Numbered from the stretch's first letter, positions 35,458 to 45,278 are shown. The stretch is DNA of 64,000 bases from Nitrospirillum amazonense (GCF_007828045.1 NZ_VITN01000013.1:62001-126000); one strand, 5' to 3'. A program made the numbers and translations. The notes: a model not told the origin generated them from the sequence alone.

Positions 35458-36729
35458 TCACAGCAGGTCGCGCAGGCGGTACCACAGGCTGGCCAGCATC
35501 AGCAGGGGCACGCGCCAAGGGGGGGCGACGAAAGTTTGCTGGGGCAGTCGGGCGAACACGTCATAGCGCTCGGCCTGGCCCATGATGGCCTCGGCCAGCA
35601 ATTGGCCGCAGATGCCGGTCAGGGCGACGCCGTGGCCGCTGTAGCCATGGGCGTAATAGGTGGAGGGCGACAGGCGGCCCAACTGGGGCAGGCGGCTGAC
35701 GGTCATGCCTACGCTGCCGTGCCAGAAGTGGTCGATGCCCACGCCCGTCAGCTGGGGGAAGCAATGGTGGAGGCGACGCGTCAGCTTGGCCTTCGCGTCC
35801 GGCGTCGCCCGGTTGGCGAAGTTCACGCCGCCGCCGAACAGCAGTCGGTGGTCGGCGCTGCGGCGGAAATAGTGTAGGCCGACGTTGGTGTCCGACACCG
35901 CGTGGTCGCCCGGCAACAGGGCCGCCGCCCGTTCCGCCCCCAGGGGCTGCGTCGCCAGCATGTAGGTGACGATAGGAACCAGCGTGGGCGTCAACGCTGG
36001 CGCCAGCTTGCCCAGGTAGGCGTTGCCGGCCAGCACCAGGAAGCGCGAGCGCACGCGGCCGTGGGGGGCGGTCACCACCGGGGCGGCGCCCGTGGTGATG
36101 GCCAGCGCGGGCGTGTTCTCGTACAGGCGCGCGCCGGCCTCGCGCGCGGCGCGTCCCAGGCCCTGGGCGTAGGCCAGTGGGTGCAGGTGGCCGCTGCCCC
36201 TATCCTCCAGCCCGCTGTCATAGCGCGGGCTGGCCAGCAGGGCGCGGAGCGCCTCGCCCTCCACCAGGCGCAACCGGTCATAGCCCACGGTGTCCGCGTC
36301 GCGCAGCTGGGCCAGCAAATCCCGGCGGTGGCGGGGCTTGGCGGCGGCGTTGATGTAGCCCCAGCGCAGGGCGCAGTCGATGCCGTGTCGTTCCACCCGC
36401 TGGACCAGCAGGGCCTTGGCTTCCTCCGCCAAGGCCCACAGGCGCCGGGCGTCGTCGGCGCCGCCAAGCCGGGCGATGGCGCTGACGGGCTTGTTATAGC
36501 CGCTGATCAGCTGGCCGCCGTTGCGGCCGGAGGCGCCCCAGCCCACACGCTCCGCCTCAACCACCACCACGTCGTAGCCGCGTTCCGCCAAGGTCAGGGC
36601 GGCGGACAAGCCGGTGTAGCCCGCGCCGACGACGCAGACGTCGCAGTCGGTATCGCCGGCGAGCGCCGGAACGGCGGCGCCGGGCGGGGAGGAATGGACG
36701 TACCAGCTATTTGGCCAGCAGATGCTCAT
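35458..36729 (-). CDS. puuB: FAD-dependent oxidoreductase, gamma-glutamylputrescine oxidase type
   Basis: A 423-aa DAO-family flavoprotein. The FAD dinucleotide motif VVGAGYTGLSAAL sits at about 33-45, and GASGRNGGQLISGY (about 66-79) and the C-terminal YAHGYSGHGVALT are typical of PuuB/OrdL-like amine oxidases. The second Puu step oxidises gamma-glutamylputrescine. The divergent puuA-like gene and the potFGHI operon support this role over other amines. It follows the PAP2 gene with a one-base gap. Confidence 0.85.
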   Translation of the reverse strand: MSICWPNSWYVHSSPPGAAVPALAGDTDCDVCVVGAGYTGLSAALTLAERGYDVVVVEAERVGWGASGRNGGQLISGYNKPVSAIARLGGADDARRLWALAEEAKALLVQRVERHGIDCALRWGYINAAAKPRHRRDLLAQLRDADTVGYDRLRLVEGEALRALLASPRYDSGLEDRGSGHLHPLAYAQGLGRAAREAGARLYENTPALAITTGAAPVVTAPHGRVRSRFLVLAGNAYLGKLAPALTPTLVPIVTYMLATQPLGAERAAALLPGDHAVSDTNVGLHYFRRSADHRLLFGGGVNFANRATPDAKAKLTRRLHHCFPQLTGVGIDHFWHGSVGMTVSRLPQLGRLSPSTYYAHGYSGHGVALTGICGQLLAEAIMGQAERYDVFARLPQQTFVAPPWRVPLLMLASLWYRLRDLL

Positions 36730-36730
36730 G

Positions 36731-37459
36731 TCAGCCGGGCAGCCAGCGGCACCAAAGCGCCAAGGTGGCCCGGCGGCCGTAAAGGGCGGCGTGCAGCAAG
36801 GCGCTGGTCAGCACGGCCAGCAGGCCCGCGTACATCACGTCGCTGAAGAAATGGCCGCCCATGCCGATGCGCAGCAGGCCCACGCCGGCGCCGACGCCCA
36901 GCCCGCCATAGAGCCACAGGCGCTGCCGTCGCCGCGCGGTGTAGGCGAAGCTGTGCAGGAAGAAGGCCAGCACGGCGTCCCCCGACACGAAAGAGCAGTT
37001 GCGCCCGCAATTGGCCTTGGGAGCCGGCAGCACCGGCGGGGTGTAGGGGGCGGCCCCGCCGAACTCCACCACCTGGACGGGGCGGGCGCGGTGCCAATGG
37101 TCCTTCAGCACGGCATTGCCCAGGAGGCCGGGCCCAATGGCCAGCGACAGCAGCAGGAAGCCCCAGGCGCGCGCGTCGGCGCCCAAGAGGGTGGCACCCC
37201 GTGGGGGCCGGCGGCGCCAGGCGGTCCAGGCGGTGCCCAGCACCAGCGTGCCGGCCATCACCCGGGCGCCCACCTGCACCGCCTCGTGCAGCAGGTTGGC
37301 TACCGGGTTCGCCCGCCAGGCGAAGCCCCCCTGCGGCGTCCAGAACCAGCCGGCCGCGGCCAAGTCCAGGGTGGGCGAAACCGTCGCGTAGGCCAGCAAT
37401 GCCGCGAGGCCGATCAACGCCATGAAACTCAGGGCGCGGGGAAGGGTTGGGGACGGCAT
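36731..37459 (-). CDS. PAP2-superfamily membrane phosphatase
   Basis: A 242-aa membrane protein with about six hydrophobic segments. The three phosphatase motifs are visible: KDHWHRARP, CSFVSGDA (a variant of PSGH) and RIGMGGHFFSDV. It probably dephosphorylates a lipid phosphate or pyrophosphate. The ATG at 37459 was chosen because the hydrophobic N-terminus follows directly; ATG 37507 is an in-frame alternative. It is directly upstream of the puuB-like gene and co-transcribed with it, an unexpected partner for polyamine breakdown. Confidence 0.82.
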   Translation of the reverse strand: MPSPTLPRALSFMALIGLAALLAYATVSPTLDLAAAGWFWTPQGGFAWRANPVANLLHEAVQVGARVMAGTLVLGTAWTAWRRRPPRGATLLGADARAWGFLLLSLAIGPGLLGNAVLKDHWHRARPVQVVEFGGAAPYTPPVLPAPKANCGRNCSFVSGDAVLAFFLHSFAYTARRRQRLWLYGGLGVGAGVGLLRIGMGGHFFSDVMYAGLLAVLTSALLHAALYGRRATLALWCRWLPG

Positions 37460-37688
37460 GGCGGCGGGACGATCCGGAAGAATGAAGGGACGCACCCGTC
37501 CGCACATATCATCCGATGGGGGCGCTGTCACCTCGGCATAGGCCGCAAGCGCTAGGGTTCCCGCCAGCTTTGGCCGCTGCCATGCCGCATTCCCGCCCCG
37601 ATATGATGGGACGGTCCCTGTCGATTTTGTCCGGTTCGGATCGCCCGAGAGCGGCGTTCCCATCCCCGATATCGAGGTGTACGACCCC

Positions 37689-39029
37689 ATGGCCGTCCTG
37701 GAAGAATTCATCCGCAGCAACCGCATCACCGAGGTGGAATGCCTGGTGCCCGACCTCTCGGGCATCGCCCGGGGCAAGATCGTCCCGGCGGAAAAGTTCC
37801 TGCGCATCCTGCGGGATCGCGGCTTGCGCCTGCCCGAGAGCGTCTTCATCCAGACCGTGACGGGCGACACGCCGCCCAACAGCGTCACCAACCCGGAAAA
37901 CTCCGACGTCTACATGCTGCCCGACCCCGGCAGCGTGCGCTTCGTCCCCTGGTATGAGGCGCCCACCGCCGCCGTCATCTGTGACTGCGTCTACGCCGAC
38001 GGCACCAGCGTCGACATCAGCCCGCGCTGGGTGCTGAGGCGCGTGCTGGAGCTTTATGCCGAGCGCGGCTGGAAGCCCCTGGTGGCGCCCGAGCTGGAAT
38101 TCTTCCTGGTGGCGGTGAACAAGGACCCGGACTATCCACTGGTTCCGCCGGTCGGCCGCTCCGGCCGGCAGGAAAGTGGGCGCCAGGCCTTCGGCATCGA
38201 CGCCGTCAACGAGTTCGATCCCATTTTCGAGGCGGTCTACGATTACTGTGAGCAGCAGGACATCGACGTCGACACCATGAGCCATGAGGCCGGTGCCGCC
38301 CAGATCGAGATCAACTTCAACCATGGCGACGCGCTGAGCCTGGCCGACCAGGTCTTCCTGTTCAAGCGCACGGTGCGTGAGGCGGCCATCCGCCACGGCA
38401 TCTACGCCACCTTCATGGCCAAGCCCATGCAGAACGAGCCGGGCAGCGCCATGCATATCCACCAGTCGCTGGTGGACGCGGAAACGGGGCGCAACCTGTT
38501 CGGCCACCCCGATGGCGGCGACACGCCCCTGTTCATGAGCCACATCGCCGGCCTGCAGAAGTACCTGCCCAGCGCCATGCCCCTGCTGGCGCCCAACGTG
38601 AACAGCTATCGCCGGCTGGTGCAGGGGTCGGACGCGCCCATCAATGTCCACTGGGGGCGGGACAACCGCACCACCGGCTTCCGTGTGCCGCTGAGCCAGC
38701 CGGAGGCCCGGCGGGTGGAGAACCGCGTGGCCGGCGCCGATGCCAACCCCTACCTCGCCATCGCCGCCAGCCTGGCCTGCGGCTACCTGGGCATGGTGCA
38801 GGAACTGGAACCCACGGAGCCGGTGAAGGGTACCGCTCACCGCCTGGCCTTCACCTTGCCCCGCCACCAAGGGGACGCCCTGGCCAAGCTGAACGCCAGC
38901 CGCCCCTTGCGGGAGATCTTCGGCGAGCGCTTCGTCGCCTGCGTCACGGCGGTGAAGCAAGCCGAGGACGCCGCCTACCAGCAGGTGATCTCCAGCTGGG
39001 AGCGGGAGAATTTATTACTTAACGTTTGA
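37689..39029 (+). CDS. puuA: gamma-glutamylputrescine synthetase (glutamine synthetase family)
   Basis: A 446-aa glutamine-synthetase-fold ligase. PELEFFL, MSHEAGAAQIEINF, GSAMHIHQSL, NSYRRL and NRTTGFR correspond to the metal, ATP and ammonia/amine-site motifs. In the Puu pathway it joins glutamate to putrescine using ATP. ATG 37689 has GAGGTG nine bases upstream; the frame could also begin at GTG 37677. It is divergent from puuB-PAP2 and lies near polyamine transport genes. A plain glutamine synthetase is less likely given this context. Confidence 0.86.
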   Translation: MAVLEEFIRSNRITEVECLVPDLSGIARGKIVPAEKFLRILRDRGLRLPESVFIQTVTGDTPPNSVTNPENSDVYMLPDPGSVRFVPWYEAPTAAVICDCVYADGTSVDISPRWVLRRVLELYAERGWKPLVAPELEFFLVAVNKDPDYPLVPPVGRSGRQESGRQAFGIDAVNEFDPIFEAVYDYCEQQDIDVDTMSHEAGAAQIEINFNHGDALSLADQVFLFKRTVREAAIRHGIYATFMAKPMQNEPGSAMHIHQSLVDAETGRNLFGHPDGGDTPLFMSHIAGLQKYLPSAMPLLAPNVNSYRRLVQGSDAPINVHWGRDNRTTGFRVPLSQPEARRVENRVAGADANPYLAIAASLACGYLGMVQELEPTEPVKGTAHRLAFTLPRHQGDALAKLNASRPLREIFGERFVACVTAVKQAEDAAYQQVISSWERENLLLNV

Positions 39030-39054
39030 TGCCCTGCGGGCGCCGGCATCCGCC

Positions 39055-39104
39055 GGCTCGCATCCTCGATTTCCGGTCCGCTGACGCTCCCCGGAAATCT
39101 CCGG
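39055..39104. repeat. REP-like palindromic element, copy B
   Basis: GATTTCCGG (39068-39076) and CCGGAAATC (39091-39099) form a perfect 9-bp dyad within a segment matching the element at 35409-35456. Both copies sit between convergent genes, typical of REP elements. Confidence 0.6.
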
Positions 39105-39124
39105 CGGCCCCCGTCGGGGCCTAC

Positions 39125-39152
39125 AGCGGCAAGAGCCGTTGCTCTTGCCGCT
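39125..39152. terminator. 12-bp perfect hairpin between puuA and the chemoreceptor gene
   Basis: AGCGGCAAGAGC (39125-39136) pairs with 39141-39152 around CGTT. The flanking genes converge here. There is no T-tract. Confidence 0.5.
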
Positions 39153-39163
39153 GGTCTCGCTTC

Positions 39164-40849
39164 CTAGCGAATATTCGCCAGGAACCCGTGGACCTGGCCG
39201 CGCAGGCGTTCGGCCTCCGCCGACAGTTCGCCGGCGGCAGTGCGCACGGTGTGGGCGACTTCGCCGGTCTCGGTCGCCGCCTGGCGGGCGGCGGTCACGT
39301 TGCCGGAGACCTGCTGCGTGCCGGTGGCCGCCTGCTGGACGTTGCCGGCGATCTCCGCCGTGGCGGCCCCCTGTTCCTCCACGGCCGCCGCCACGGCGGC
39401 GGTGATCTCGTTCATGCGGTTCACGGTCTGGCCGATGCCGGCGATGGCGTCCACCGCGGCATCCGTCATGCCTTGGATTTCCGCCACCTTGGCCTGGATC
39501 TCCTCCGTTGCCTTGGCGGTTTGGGTCGCAAGGTTCTTCACCTCTGACGCCACCACGGCGAAGCCCTTGCCGGCCTCACCCGCCCGCGCCGCCTCGATGG
39601 TGGCGTTCAGCGCCAGCAGGTTGGTCTGCCCGGCGATGCCGGTGATCAGCGCCACGATGTCGCCCACCCGCGCGGCCGAGTCCGCCAGGTCGCCCATGGC
39701 GGTGCTGGTGCGGCCGACTTCCGCCACGGCGCTGGCCGCGATCTCCGACGACTGGGTGATCTGGCGGGCGATTTCATGGATGGAGGCGCTCAGCTCATCC
39801 GTCGCGGCGGCCACGGTGGCGACGTTGGCGCTGGTCTGCTCCGCAGCCGCGGCGGCAGAGGTGGTCTGGCTTTCCGCCCGGGCGGCGGCGGTGGTGGCCG
39901 CGTCGGCGCTGGCCGCCATCTCGGTCGTGGCGGCGGCGATGCCGTCCACCACCTTCTTCACGCTGCCCTCGAACTCGTCGGCCAGGCGGGCCAAGGCGGC
40001 CTTGCGCTCCCGCTCCGCCTCATCCTTCATCCCTTCCTGGCGCTCGCGCAGGTGCACGGCCTCGGCCGAGCGGTCGCGCAGCACGTTGACCGCCTGGGCC
40101 AGGGTGCCGATCTCATCCGTGCGGCCGGTGCCCGGCACGGTGACGCTGAGATCGCCATCGGCCAGGCGGTTGGTGGTGTTGGTCAGGCGCAGCAGGGGGC
40201 CGGTGATGCCCCGGCTGAGCCACAGGGCCAGGCCGAAGGTCGCCAGCGCCAGCAGCCCCACCGTGCCGGCGGTGCGATAGCCACTGGCCCGGGCGGCCGC
40301 GTCCACGTCGTCGATGTAGATGCCGGAGGACACGACCCAGCCCCAGCCGCCGGTCAGCTTGTTGTACGTGGCCTTGGGCGCCGGCGGCGCACCTGTCTTG
40401 GGCGGCCAGACGTAGTAGCTGAAGCCGCCACCCTCCTTGGCGCGCAGCAACTGTTCCTGGGCGTAATGGACCCCGTTGGCGTCGACGCTGTCCATGTTGC
40501 GCTTGCCCTCCAGCGCGCGGCTTTGCCCGCTGGCCAGCGTCAGGCCCGTGTCATCGTGGATGATCAGGTAATGATCGCCGTCGTAGCGGAACGCGCGGGC
40601 CAGGTCCAAGGCCAGCTCCTTGGCTTTGTCCTCCGGCAATTCGCCCGCTTTCGCCTTGGCTTCCAATGTCTGGATTTGCGATATCGCCGCCTCCACCGCC
40701 ACGCGGGCGCGGGCCTGCCGCTCCTCCATCAGGGTCCGGCTGGAGGCGACGACGGTGACGGCGCCCACGGCCGCCAGCGCGATCACGGCCAGCAGCGGAA
40801 TAATCAGGATGCGGCCGCTGATGCCGCGCAGCGATTTCAGGAATGACAT
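39164..40849 (-). CDS. methyl-accepting chemotaxis protein with single Cache domain
   Basis: A 561-aa chemoreceptor. TM1 (about 14-36) is followed by a periplasmic sCache_2-like domain (about 40-190, with [16 protein letters not shown] and [14 protein letters not shown]), TM2 (about 193-213), HAMP and a long coiled-coil signalling domain. The hairpin tip [19 protein letters not shown] is fully conserved. It presumably signals through CheA/CheW to flagella. Its place among polyamine genes suggests, without proof, a related ligand; many sCache_2 domains bind small carboxylates. Confidence 0.93.
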   Translation of the reverse strand: MSFLKSLRGISGRILIIPLLAVIALAAVGAVTVVASSRTLMEERQARARVAVEAAISQIQTLEAKAKAGELPEDKAKELALDLARAFRYDGDHYLIIHDDTGLTLASGQSRALEGKRNMDSVDANGVHYAQEQLLRAKEGGGFSYYVWPPKTGAPPAPKATYNKLTGGWGWVVSSGIYIDDVDAAARASGYRTAGTVGLLALATFGLALWLSRGITGPLLRLTNTTNRLADGDLSVTVPGTGRTDEIGTLAQAVNVLRDRSAEAVHLRERQEGMKDEAERERKAALARLADEFEGSVKKVVDGIAAATTEMAASADAATTAAARAESQTTSAAAAAEQTSANVATVAAATDELSASIHEIARQITQSSEIAASAVAEVGRTSTAMGDLADSAARVGDIVALITGIAGQTNLLALNATIEAARAGEAGKGFAVVASEVKNLATQTAKATEEIQAKVAEIQGMTDAAVDAIAGIGQTVNRMNEITAAVAAAVEEQGAATAEIAGNVQQAATGTQQVSGNVTAARQAATETGEVAHTVRTAAGELSAEAERLRGQVHGFLANIR

Positions 40850-40955
40850 CGGTTACCACCAACCAGAAAGGGGTGCGGCTTAATGCCGCCGCTCTAACAG
40901 CTGGCTATACCCGGACGTTGGACAAGGCACCGTTGCTATATTGACATCGTTGCCA

Positions 40956-41459
40956 TCACGTCGGGGCGAATGGTTTAAAAAACCGTCGCATATAAGTGGC
41001 ATCAGAGCCGTATGACGCCACGTCCACTTGTTCATTCAGCACGGGGCTGAAACCGCGTCGCCGCCAAAAAGCTCCGGAATTATTGACGGACAGCAGCCGC
41101 ATTTCGCGGAAGCCCGCGTGCCGGGCATGCGCCGCCAACAGGTCGACGGCCATCTCGGCGTGACCCTTGCCGCGCGCGGCGGCGTCGATGGCGATGTCGT
41201 GAATGTAGTAGATGTCGGCGTTCGCCGGCAGGCCGCCCAGCAGGTGGTTCAGCTTGGGCACGCGGCCCCGCGCGTAGGGATGGCTGACGGCATACCCTGT
41301 GAGCTCGCCATCGGGCGCCGCCAGCGTCAGGCAGCCCGCGGGGTAGACGGCCAGCTTGTCGGCCATGACCTCCAACGCCTCGAAAAAGTCGATGTGGATG
41401 GCGCAGGCCAGGGTGAAGGCGGGGGCTAGGTCGGCCACCGTCATGGGACGCCACGGCAT
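40956..41459 (-). CDS. GNAT-family N-acetyltransferase
   Basis: A 167-aa acetyltransferase. The acetyl-CoA loop is visible as IAIDAAARGKGHAEM (R-x-x-G-x-G type), followed by NNSGAFWRRRGF, the usual motif-B end. The substrate is unknown. A polyamine substrate is possible from the neighbourhood but nothing in the sequence shows it. Confidence 0.85.
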   Translation of the reverse strand: MPWRPMTVADLAPAFTLACAIHIDFFEALEVMADKLAVYPAGCLTLAAPDGELTGYAVSHPYARGRVPKLNHLLGGLPANADIYYIHDIAIDAAARGKGHAEMAVDLLAAHARHAGFREMRLLSVNNSGAFWRRRGFSPVLNEQVDVASYGSDATYMRRFFKPFAPT

Positions 41460-41727
41460 GGGATGGGCACCGGGTGGGACAGGAATGGGGATGCCATGTG
41501 CGTCACCCGCGCCCCGGCGTCAAGGGGCGATGGGGGCGCTCGGCATGCGGGACCAAACCGCTGTCTCGCACAATTATGCACGGCCTGACATGTCGCAGTG
41601 CCGTTGGTGTGGGGGCAGCCACCGGCGCACCCTCCGTCCCGCGGGGTTGCCCCGTGGAACAGGGGCTTTCGAAGTGGAGCCGGCTGATTGGGTGCACCCC
41701 CGGTGCCAACCCTTTGGGAACAAATCC

Positions 41728-41919
41728 ATGAAACGCAGTCACCACATCACGCTGGCGGCCTTGGCCGCCGCGACGACGCTGTCGTTGAGCGGGTGTGATT
41801 CAAAGCACAATCAGGATTGCAAGGCGAACCAGAGCCAGCAGGCCGACTGCCGATCCGGCGGCGGTGGCGGCCATGGCGGCGGAAGCTATGTCTATAGGCT
41901 CCAAGTCCAGCGGCGTTGA
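41728..41919 (+). CDS. small glycine-rich lipoprotein, YgiB-like, apparently frameshifted
   Basis: A 63-aa frame with a signal peptide and lipobox LSGC (residues 20-23), then CDSKHNQDCKANQSQQADC and a Gly/His-rich stretch. It ends abruptly in YRLQVQRR. The +1 frame continues to 42013 with IGSKSSGVETGGFGES and a long glycine run, resembling the C-termini of YgiB-like (DUF1190) lipoproteins. One extra base near 41885-41895 would explain it. The next gene is a YgiC-like ATP-grasp protein, the same partner as in E. coli ygiBC, which supports the reading. Confidence 0.68.
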   Translation: MKRSHHITLAALAAATTLSLSGCDSKHNQDCKANQSQQADCRSGGGGGHGGGSYVYRLQVQRR

Positions 41920-42027
41920 AACCGGCGGTTTTGGCGAAAGCGCCGCCGCGCATGGCGGCGGCGGCGAGGGCGGTGGCGGCCACGGCGGCGGCGGCGGCGG
42001 CGGCGGAGAGTAGGGAGGCTCGCGATC

Positions 42028-43230
42028 ATGGAACGCATCTGCTTCATCCCCCGGGCCGACTGGATCGCCCGCATCGAATCCCAGGGCCTGACCTATCACT
42101 CCCTGGGCCTGCCGCCTGGGGGCCTATCCCCCAGCGGCGGGGCCGATGGGCTGTGGTGGGATGAATCCGCCGCTTACGCTTTCACCGCCGGGGAAGTCGA
42201 CAGGCTGGAAGCCGCGACCAACACGCTGCACCAGTTATGCCTGCAGGCGGTCGCGGCCGTGGTGGCGACGCCGCGCCTGATGGACCGCTTCGGGCTCAGC
42301 CCGGCCTACCGTGCCTATGTCATCGACAGCTGGCGGCGCGGCGATCCCGCCCTGTACGGCCGCTTCGACCTGGCCTTCAATCCGGACCGGGAGGAATTGG
42401 CCGAGCCCAAGATGCTGGAATACAACGCCGACACGCCCACCACCCTGATCGAATCAGCGGTGGTGCAATGGTTCTGGCTGCGCGATGTCCTGCCCGACGC
42501 CGACCAGTTCAATTCCATCCACGAGCGGCTGATCGCGCGCTGGCGGGAAATCGGCCGGCGCCAGCCGTCCGGCGCCCTTGTCCACCTGTCGTCCTACGCC
42601 GACTATGAGGAGGAGTTGCGGACGGTGGAGTATCTGGTGGACACGGCCGGCCAGGCCGGCCTGAACGCGGTCCACCTGCCCATCACCCAGGTGGGCTGGG
42701 ACAAGGATGATAACCGCTTCGTCGATGAGCGGCGCCGGCCGCTGGCGCTGTGGTTCAAGCTCTACCCCTGGGAATGGCTGGCGGCGGAACGCTTCGGCGC
42801 CCATCTGCCGACCGCGGGCATGACGGGGGCCGCTCTGACGGTGGTGGAACCGCCGTGGAAGATGCTGCTGTCGCACAAGGCCATCCTGACCGTGCTGTGG
42901 GACCTGTTCCCCGGCCATCCCAACCTGCTGCCCGCCGGCTTCACCGCCGAGGCTGTGGGGCCGGATTGGATCGCCAAGCCGGTGCAGGCGCGCGAGGGCG
43001 CCAACATCCGCCTGGTGCGTGGGGGGCGGGAGGTGGTGCGCACCGCCGGCGCCTACGACCAAGGGCCCGTGGTTTACCAGCGCGCGGTGGATTTGGCCCG
43101 TGACGACGGCCGGCACGTGGTGCTGGGCGCCTGGGTGGTTGGGGATGAGGCCGCCGGCCTGTGCGTGCGCGAGGATTCGGGGCCCATCATCACCGGCGCC
43201 TCACGCTTCCTGCCGCATTACTTCCGCTAA
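42028..43230 (+). CDS. glutathionylspermidine synthase-like ATP-grasp protein (YgiC-like)
   Basis: A 400-aa member of the glutathionylspermidine synthetase C-terminal family. Recognisable blocks are the acidic LEYNADTPTTLIE, PPWKMLLSHKAIL and a late KPVQAREGANI, typical of the ATP-grasp site. Family enzymes join glutathione or peptides to spermidine; for the YgiC branch the reaction is unproven. GGGAGG lies about 11 bases before the ATG. It is directly downstream of the YgiB-like lipoprotein and upstream of polyamine uptake genes. Confidence 0.88.
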   Translation: MERICFIPRADWIARIESQGLTYHSLGLPPGGLSPSGGADGLWWDESAAYAFTAGEVDRLEAATNTLHQLCLQAVAAVVATPRLMDRFGLSPAYRAYVIDSWRRGDPALYGRFDLAFNPDREELAEPKMLEYNADTPTTLIESAVVQWFWLRDVLPDADQFNSIHERLIARWREIGRRQPSGALVHLSSYADYEEELRTVEYLVDTAGQAGLNAVHLPITQVGWDKDDNRFVDERRRPLALWFKLYPWEWLAAERFGAHLPTAGMTGAALTVVEPPWKMLLSHKAILTVLWDLFPGHPNLLPAGFTAEAVGPDWIAKPVQAREGANIRLVRGGREVVRTAGAYDQGPVVYQRAVDLARDDGRHVVLGAWVVGDEAAGLCVREDSGPIITGASRFLPHYFR

Positions 43231-43349
43231 TCGGGCGCGATGACCGGGGCCGCCTTGCTCCGGTCATCGCATCCTTGTTAGGGTCCACCGCATGGGCCCC
43301 GAACCATTCGGGCGGGGGCCTTTTGGGGCAAGCCTGGGGGGTATTCCGC

Positions 43350-45173
43350 GTGACCGACACCTCGTCCGGCGTCGACCTGATGCAGATCGTGGCCGTGCTG
43401 GGCGCCGGCGTGGTGGCGGCGCCGCTGTTCAAGCGGCTGGGCTTCGGTTCCATCCTGGGGTATCTGGCCGCCGGCCTTGCCATCGGCCCCTTCGGCTTCG
43501 GCATCCTGGCCGATCCGGCGGCGGTGCTGCATTTCGCCGAGCTGGGCGTCGTCATGTTCCTGTTCCTCATCGGGCTGGAGATGCGGCCGGCCAAGCTGTG
43601 GACCCTGCGGCGCCAGATCTTCGGCCTGGGCGTGGCGCAGGCGGCCGTCTGCGGCGCGCTCATGACCATCGCCGGGGTGCTGGCCGGCTTTCCGCCCGCG
43701 GCAGCCTTCGTCGCCGCCATGGGCTTCGCCCAATCCTCCACCGCCGCCATCATCCAGACGCTGGAGGAGAAGGGGGAGATATCGACCCCCTTCGGCCAGC
43801 GCGCCATGTCCATCCTGCTGCTGGAGGATTTGTCGGTGGTACCGCTGCTGGCCGTCGTGGCGCTGCTGGCGCCGGAGGCCAGCCATGATCTGCGCGGCAG
43901 CTGGGTGGGCGTGGCGGTGGCCGCCGCCGCCGTGGCCCTGGTCATCGTGGCCGGGCGCTGGGTGCTGAACCCGCTGTTCGGCCTGCTGGCCGGGTCCCGG
44001 GTCCGCGAGGCGATGACGGCGGCGGCGTTGGCCGTGGTGCTGGGGGCGGCGCTGTTGATGGAAAGCTCCGGCCTGTCCATGGCCATGGGCGCCTTCCTGG
44101 CCGGCGTGCTGCTCTCCGGTTCCGGTTTCCGCCATCAGCTGGAGGCGGATATCGAACCCTTCCGCGGCCTGTTGCTGGGCCTGTTCTTCATGGCCGTGGG
44201 CATGTCGCTGGACCTTTCGGTGGTGGCGGCGGAATGGCGCCTGGTGCTGCTGGTGCTGGCGGGCTGCGTCGCCACCAAGGCGGCGGGCATCTATGCCGTG
44301 GCCCGCGTCTCGGGTGCCGACTGCCGGGAATCCGTCCAGCGCACCACCCTGTTCGCCCAGGGCGGCGAGTTTGCCTTCGTGCTCTACGGCGCCGGTATGG
44401 GTGTCGGCGTGCTGGATGGACAGGTCAACGCCGTCATGACGGCCACCGTCATCCTCTCCATGGTGCTGACGCCCATGACCGTGCGGCTGGTGTGGAACCT
44501 GCTGCCCGAACCGGCGCCGGACACCGCCGGCCTGGCGCGGCCCGATGGCCTCAACGGCGCGGTGCTGATCATCGGCTTCGGCCGTTTCGGCCAGGTGGTC
44601 AGCCAGACGCTGCTGGCGCGCGGGCTGGACGTCACCATCATCGACACGGATGTGGAGATGATCCAGGCGGCCGCCGGCTTTGGCTTCCAGATCTATTACG
44701 GCGACGGCACCAACCTGGACGTGCTGCACGCGTCCGGCGCCGGACGGGCCCGGGCGGTGGCGGTGTGCGTGGACGACAAGGACACCGCCAACAAGATCGT
44801 GGATCTGGTGAAGTCCAGCTTCCCCCACGCCGGGCTGCTGGTGCGCGCCTACGACCGCCGCCACACCCTGCACCTGATCGCAGCCGGGGTGGACCTGCAG
44901 GTGCGCGAAACCCTGGAATCGGCGCTGGCCTTCGGCCAGGGCGCGCTGGAGTTCCTGGGACTGCCGGAGGAAGAGGCGCGCGAGACGGCGGAGGAGGTGC
45001 GGCGCCGCGACCAGGAGCGCCTGGCGCTGGAGCAGGCCAGCGGCCAGCTGGAGGGCTTCAATCAGTTCCGGCCCAGGGAGCCCAAGCCCATGCCCCTGTT
45101 CCAGGCTGGCAAGGAGGCGCGGCCGCTCACACCCGAAACGCGGGAGATCGCGGCGCGGGGCGCGCCGACCTGA
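43350..45173 (+). CDS. Kef-type monovalent cation:proton antiporter with RCK domain
   Basis: A 607-aa membrane protein. Twelve or so hydrophobic segments (about 10-385) form a CPA2 antiporter domain, with the Kef-like AMGFAQSSTAA and LLLEDLSVVPLLA motifs. An NAD-binding TrkA-N/RCK domain follows (about 405-530, VLIIGFGRFGQVV and GDGTNLDVL). GTG 43350 was chosen because a G-rich ribosome site lies eight bases upstream; ATG 43380 is possible. Kef systems export K+ in response to glutathione adducts, which fits the preceding glutathionylspermidine-type gene. Confidence 0.88.
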   Translation: MTDTSSGVDLMQIVAVLGAGVVAAPLFKRLGFGSILGYLAAGLAIGPFGFGILADPAAVLHFAELGVVMFLFLIGLEMRPAKLWTLRRQIFGLGVAQAAVCGALMTIAGVLAGFPPAAAFVAAMGFAQSSTAAIIQTLEEKGEISTPFGQRAMSILLLEDLSVVPLLAVVALLAPEASHDLRGSWVGVAVAAAAVALVIVAGRWVLNPLFGLLAGSRVREAMTAAALAVVLGAALLMESSGLSMAMGAFLAGVLLSGSGFRHQLEADIEPFRGLLLGLFFMAVGMSLDLSVVAAEWRLVLLVLAGCVATKAAGIYAVARVSGADCRESVQRTTLFAQGGEFAFVLYGAGMGVGVLDGQVNAVMTATVILSMVLTPMTVRLVWNLLPEPAPDTAGLARPDGLNGAVLIIGFGRFGQVVSQTLLARGLDVTIIDTDVEMIQAAAGFGFQIYYGDGTNLDVLHASGAGRARAVAVCVDDKDTANKIVDLVKSSFPHAGLLVRAYDRRHTLHLIAAGVDLQVRETLESALAFGQGALEFLGLPEEEARETAEEVRRRDQERLALEQASGQLEGFNQFRPREPKPMPLFQAGKEARPLTPETREIAARGAPT

Positions 45174-45278
45174 TGCCGGGGGGGTGGCAAAGGTGCTTGT
45201 GTTTTCCGGGGCTTGCCCCAAAAGGGCGGATCGGCGCGCAGCATGTAGTACAAATGGGCGACAGGCCGCCCCGGCTGC

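Noticed and set aside
45185-45200. Sigma-54 promoter ahead of potF (TGGCA...CTTG)
   Set aside because: The GG and GC elements are not at the required spacing.
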